Of a stretch of 64,000 nt of DNA, positions 62,158-64,000 are shown piece after piece. The first letter of the stretch is position 1; each line of letters opens with the position of its first letter. A program made the translations under genes and the position numbers. The notes below the pieces were generated by a model. It was given only the letters and a program-made list of their open reading frames with translations, was not told where the DNA came from and made no database searches. Origin of the DNA: Candidatus Obscuribacterales bacterium (GTDB lineage: Bacteria > Cyanobacteriota > Vampirovibrionia > Obscuribacterales > Obscuribacteraceae). Location of the stretch: assembly GCA_019746975.1 (NCBI GenBank), contig JAIERK010000050.1, positions 1 to 64,000 on the forward strand, in the 5' to 3' direction.

Positions 62158-62865
62158 TCAGCAGGCGCTTAGTACATAAACCACTCCGCCATAGCCATAG
62201 TCGCCAACCTGCCTCCATCTGAAGTTGGAGTTAGCCGCGTTAAATTCTTCAAATGCTCCACAGACACCAAGGGTGGCATCACCTCTATAAGCGAAGAAAT
62301 CATCCATTATGAGCACGGTTCCTACTTGTAAGCTAGGCTTTGCGAATTCAAGAGCCAGGCTCGACGCTTCCTTTAGATCGCAATCGATAAATATGACGCG
62401 AGCTTTGGAGATGCCTAAATCAGTTGTTGATTTGCCTTTAATGCTGTCTCTGAAAAACCCTTTGACTAAGTGCGTTTCCAGCTTTCCAGCGTGCTTCTTG
62501 ATGTTGGCTAAAGTCCTTTTCGAATCAACTTTGAAAGTATCGGTCTTGTAGAACGGATGAGCATCGTAACTCTGTACTTCGCCGAAACCTTCAAAGGAGT
62601 CGAATCCAAAAAAGCGAGTTTCTTTTGTCGACAGACCTTTTAGCTTCTGATGAATCTGCATTGCGTATACAAATGAACTTCCGGTGAAGACACCGAATTC
62701 CAGGTAATCACCCTCAAGTTGTTCCAGCGCCGTCAAAAAGAATGCCTTCTTTATCGCGCGATACTTACCGAGGTTGTGCTCTATGAAGCACGGTGTCAAC
62801 GAGTAGATCTTGGCTGCGAGGTTTTGAAGAAATAAGTTGTTTTTCAAAACTTCGATGAGATCCAT
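62158..62865 (-). CDS. TylF/MycF-family SAM-dependent methyltransferase
   Basis: 235 residues of a class I O-methyltransferase related to macrocin O-methyltransferase TylF: motif I YLEFGVFTGSSFVYA, the sheet motif FFGFDSFEGFGE, FIDCDLKEAS and the metal-site-like IMDDFFAYRGD. It would methylate a sugar or similar hydroxyl on a glycan or secondary metabolite. AGGA stands directly before ATG 62865. It precedes, with a gap of 430 bp upstream, an acyl-carrier operon on the same strand. Confidence 0.85.
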   Translation of the reverse strand: MDLIEVLKNNLFLQNLAAKIYSLTPCFIEHNLGKYRAIKKAFFLTALEQLEGDYLEFGVFTGSSFVYAMQIHQKLKGLSTKETRFFGFDSFEGFGEVQSYDAHPFYKTDTFKVDSKRTLANIKKHAGKLETHLVKGFFRDSIKGKSTTDLGISKARVIFIDCDLKEASSLALEFAKPSLQVGTVLIMDDFFAYRGDATLGVCGAFEEFNAANSNFRWRQVGDYGYGGVVYVLSAC

Positions 62866-63296
62866 TCCTGTTTCATCGCTCCTGAGCGTGATCTGAATCT
62901 TGAATGCTGAGGGAAAAGACGGATTAGTTTTTTATTGGATGAACAAAATAGGATCTGCTGGAGCCATCGTCACATCAAGCCAGAGCAAATAGAAAGTACG
63001 AAAATTTACTCCGAAAATCTTCATGTCCTTATTCTACCCGACCGATCTTCCACCAAACGTCGTACCGTTGAAGTTTTACCGCGGGCGGAGTGCCCTTGAT
63101 GGCGCCCGTGTTAAAACTACAGCTTGTTGCTATCAGCGTGCCACAAGGGCAGTTGCTCGAATCCAAATAGAAGTTAGGCATGTAAAATCACACATCGAAC
63201 ATCCAATTGAAGCATGCTACCTAACTTCCAAGCCTTGAACAGTGTCCTGATCTCTTAGCAGCCAGCACCGTAATTGGTGCTCATTTGCTACATTAC
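62866..63296. other. Intergenic region upstream of the TylF-type gene
   Basis: About 430 bases with no supported gene. A 71-codon plus-strand frame (63023-63238) lacks an SD and looks noncoding. No terminator or RNA recognised. Confidence 0.4.
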
Positions 63297-63590
63297 TTAA
63301 GATGCATAAATTCTATTCAGGAAGAAATAGACACCCCTACGATGAGGAGCGATCAATTCCAGACTTCCAACTAACGCGTGGCGTATCGTAAATCTAGAAT
63401 ACTCTATTTCTTTCTTCGGCAGGCCAATTGAGATGACTCGGCCGGCGTTGAGATTTGATCGAGCAACCAATTGCGTATTAATTTCCCAAACGGAAATGAA
63501 GCAGTTGGCAGACGAGGTAAGAGAATGCTTCAGACAGAAGCCCATGATGAAAACCGCGTGAACTATACGACAGATGTCGCGAAAAGGCAC
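63297..63590 (-). CDS. Hypothetical protein downstream of acyl carrier protein
   Basis: 97 residues from GTG 63590, five bases after the acyl-carrier-protein stop and so probably in the same transcript. The second half (GRVISIGLPKKEIEYSRFTIRHALVG...RRGVYFFLNRIYAS) looks coding. No family recognised; it may be a small stand-alone protein or a fragment. Function unknown. Confidence 0.45.
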   Translation of the reverse strand: MPFRDICRIVHAVFIMGFCLKHSLTSSANCFISVWEINTQLVARSNLNAGRVISIGLPKKEIEYSRFTIRHALVGSLELIAPHRRGVYFFLNRIYAS

Positions 63591-63595
63591 ATTGA

Positions 63596-63862
63596 CTAAG
63601 CAGTCAATCGTCGAAGAATAAGATCCGCAAACTCGCCAACGTTAGCCGTTGCCTCTGTTTCACCCAGCCTAAAACGGATGTTGAATGCGCGCTCAACGGC
63701 TACGATGAATGCCACATGGACTAGAGAATCCCATTCCTCTACATCGTCAGCACACAATGTTTCGCTAACGACCACCGGCTCTACGAACACAGTATCAAAA
63801 ACGGTTTGCAGCTTGGCCATCACTTCTTCTTTTGTCATTCTTCCTTCATCCAATTCATTCAT
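63596..63862 (-). CDS. Acyl carrier protein-like protein
   Basis: 88 residues from ATG 63862, whose ATGA overlaps the stop of the upstream gene; an internal ATG at 63838 with AAGGA upstream would give a standard 80-residue acyl carrier protein. The phosphopantetheine-attachment motif is DSL in EEWDSLVHVAFIVAVE, preceded by the acidic helix ends typical of the family. It is likely dedicated to a biosynthetic or surface-modification pathway rather than fatty-acid synthesis, given its place beside a methyltransferase-like gene. Confidence 0.85.
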   Translation of the reverse strand: MNELDEGRMTKEEVMAKLQTVFDTVFVEPVVVSETLCADDVEEWDSLVHVAFIVAVERAFNIRFRLGETEATANVGEFADLILRRLTA

Positions 63863-64000
63863 TTCGACGACGCCACTACAACGCAAGACAAAGTTATCTT
63901 TCTCGCTCGGGCTTGCTCTTCCGTATATCCTGTGACTGGAAACACAGCAAAGTCGATTACGGCGAGACCGGCATCTTCTACAAGCTTTCGGGCCTCCTCC
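63859..64000 (-). CDS. C-terminal end of a gene, SAM-methyltransferase-like (partial)
   Basis: Reading in from the window's right edge, a frame runs to TGA at 63859-63861 with the C-terminus EEARKLVEDAGLAVIDFAVFPVTGYTEEQARARKITLSCVVVASSK, which resembles the last strands of class I methyltransferases. The stop overlaps the ATG of the acyl-carrier gene (ATGA). Only 47 codons are visible, so the family is a guess. Confidence 0.5.
   Translation of the reverse strand, partial: EEARKLVEDAGLAVIDFAVFPVTGYTEEQARARKITLSCVVVASSK

Noticed and set aside
63023-63238. 71-codon plus-strand ORF near the right end
   Set aside because: No SD, no recognisable features, and opposite to the local operon.

Overview
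The window is gene-dense bacterial DNA of roughly 50% GC with no CRISPR array, insertion sequence or phage genes. The mix suggests a Gram-negative-type, non-photosynthetic relative of the cyanobacteria, most likely the Vampirovibrionia/'Candidatus Obscuribacterales' group. The pointers are several Ser/Thr kinases with LRR sensors, very long TPR proteins with disordered acidic or proline-rich parts, a cyanobacterial-style group 1 sigma factor, a DUF212 membrane protein next to a prenyl diphosphate synthase, PPK2, and Tad-type pseudopilins. This placement is inference; no rRNA is present.

Layout. 1-2.3 kb: a decayed stretch around tRNA-Val, with a truncated OLD-like ATPase and a broken TPR lipoprotein gene. 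2.3-7.2 kb: three-gene kinase operon made of two membrane LRR kinases and a zinc-ribbon pseudokinase. It converges on a two-gene unit (giant TPR membrane protein and an exported protein with RRxYST repeats). 12-13.3 kb: Fur-family regulator, MerC-like metal transporter and a small membrane ORF behind a Pho-box-like repeat. 13.5-23 kb: hypothetical proteins, a patatin lipase, DUF2934 and Yip1-like proteins, an RCK/TrkA-type protein, the housekeeping sigma factor and an exported CX5R phosphatase. 23-32.9 kb: metabolic genes (OppD-type ATPase, NnrE/NnrD, PPK2, two S66 peptidases, an acyl-CoA dehydrogenase, prenyl diphosphate synthase, DUF212 protein). 33-40 kb: tandem ribbon-helix-helix-like protein behind a structured leader, RDD protein, TraB-like protein, family-10 glycosidase-like protein and smpB. 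40-46.4 kb: acetyltransferase, rpsL-rpsG, fusA and two small proteins. 46.5-49.6 kb: TadG/TadE/TadE operon. 49.7-60.4 kb: GT-C membrane glycosyltransferases, a membrane-embedded spermidine-synthase-like protein and a 1324-residue TPR membrane protein. 60.4-64 kb: a DUF4388/degenerate-GGDEF protein, a TylF-type methyltransferase and an acyl-carrier-protein operon that runs off the end.

Themes. Signalling by phosphorylation (active kinases, a pseudokinase, an exported phosphatase) sits beside signs of polyphosphate metabolism (PPK2, a possible Pho box). Several proteins keep their fold but lack catalytic residues: the pseudokinase, an S66 peptidase without its His, a TraB-like protein without either motif His, a GGDEF-like domain without its signature, and a K+-channel-like RCK protein without a selectivity filter. 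Translational coupling by short overlaps is common and was used to choose starts.
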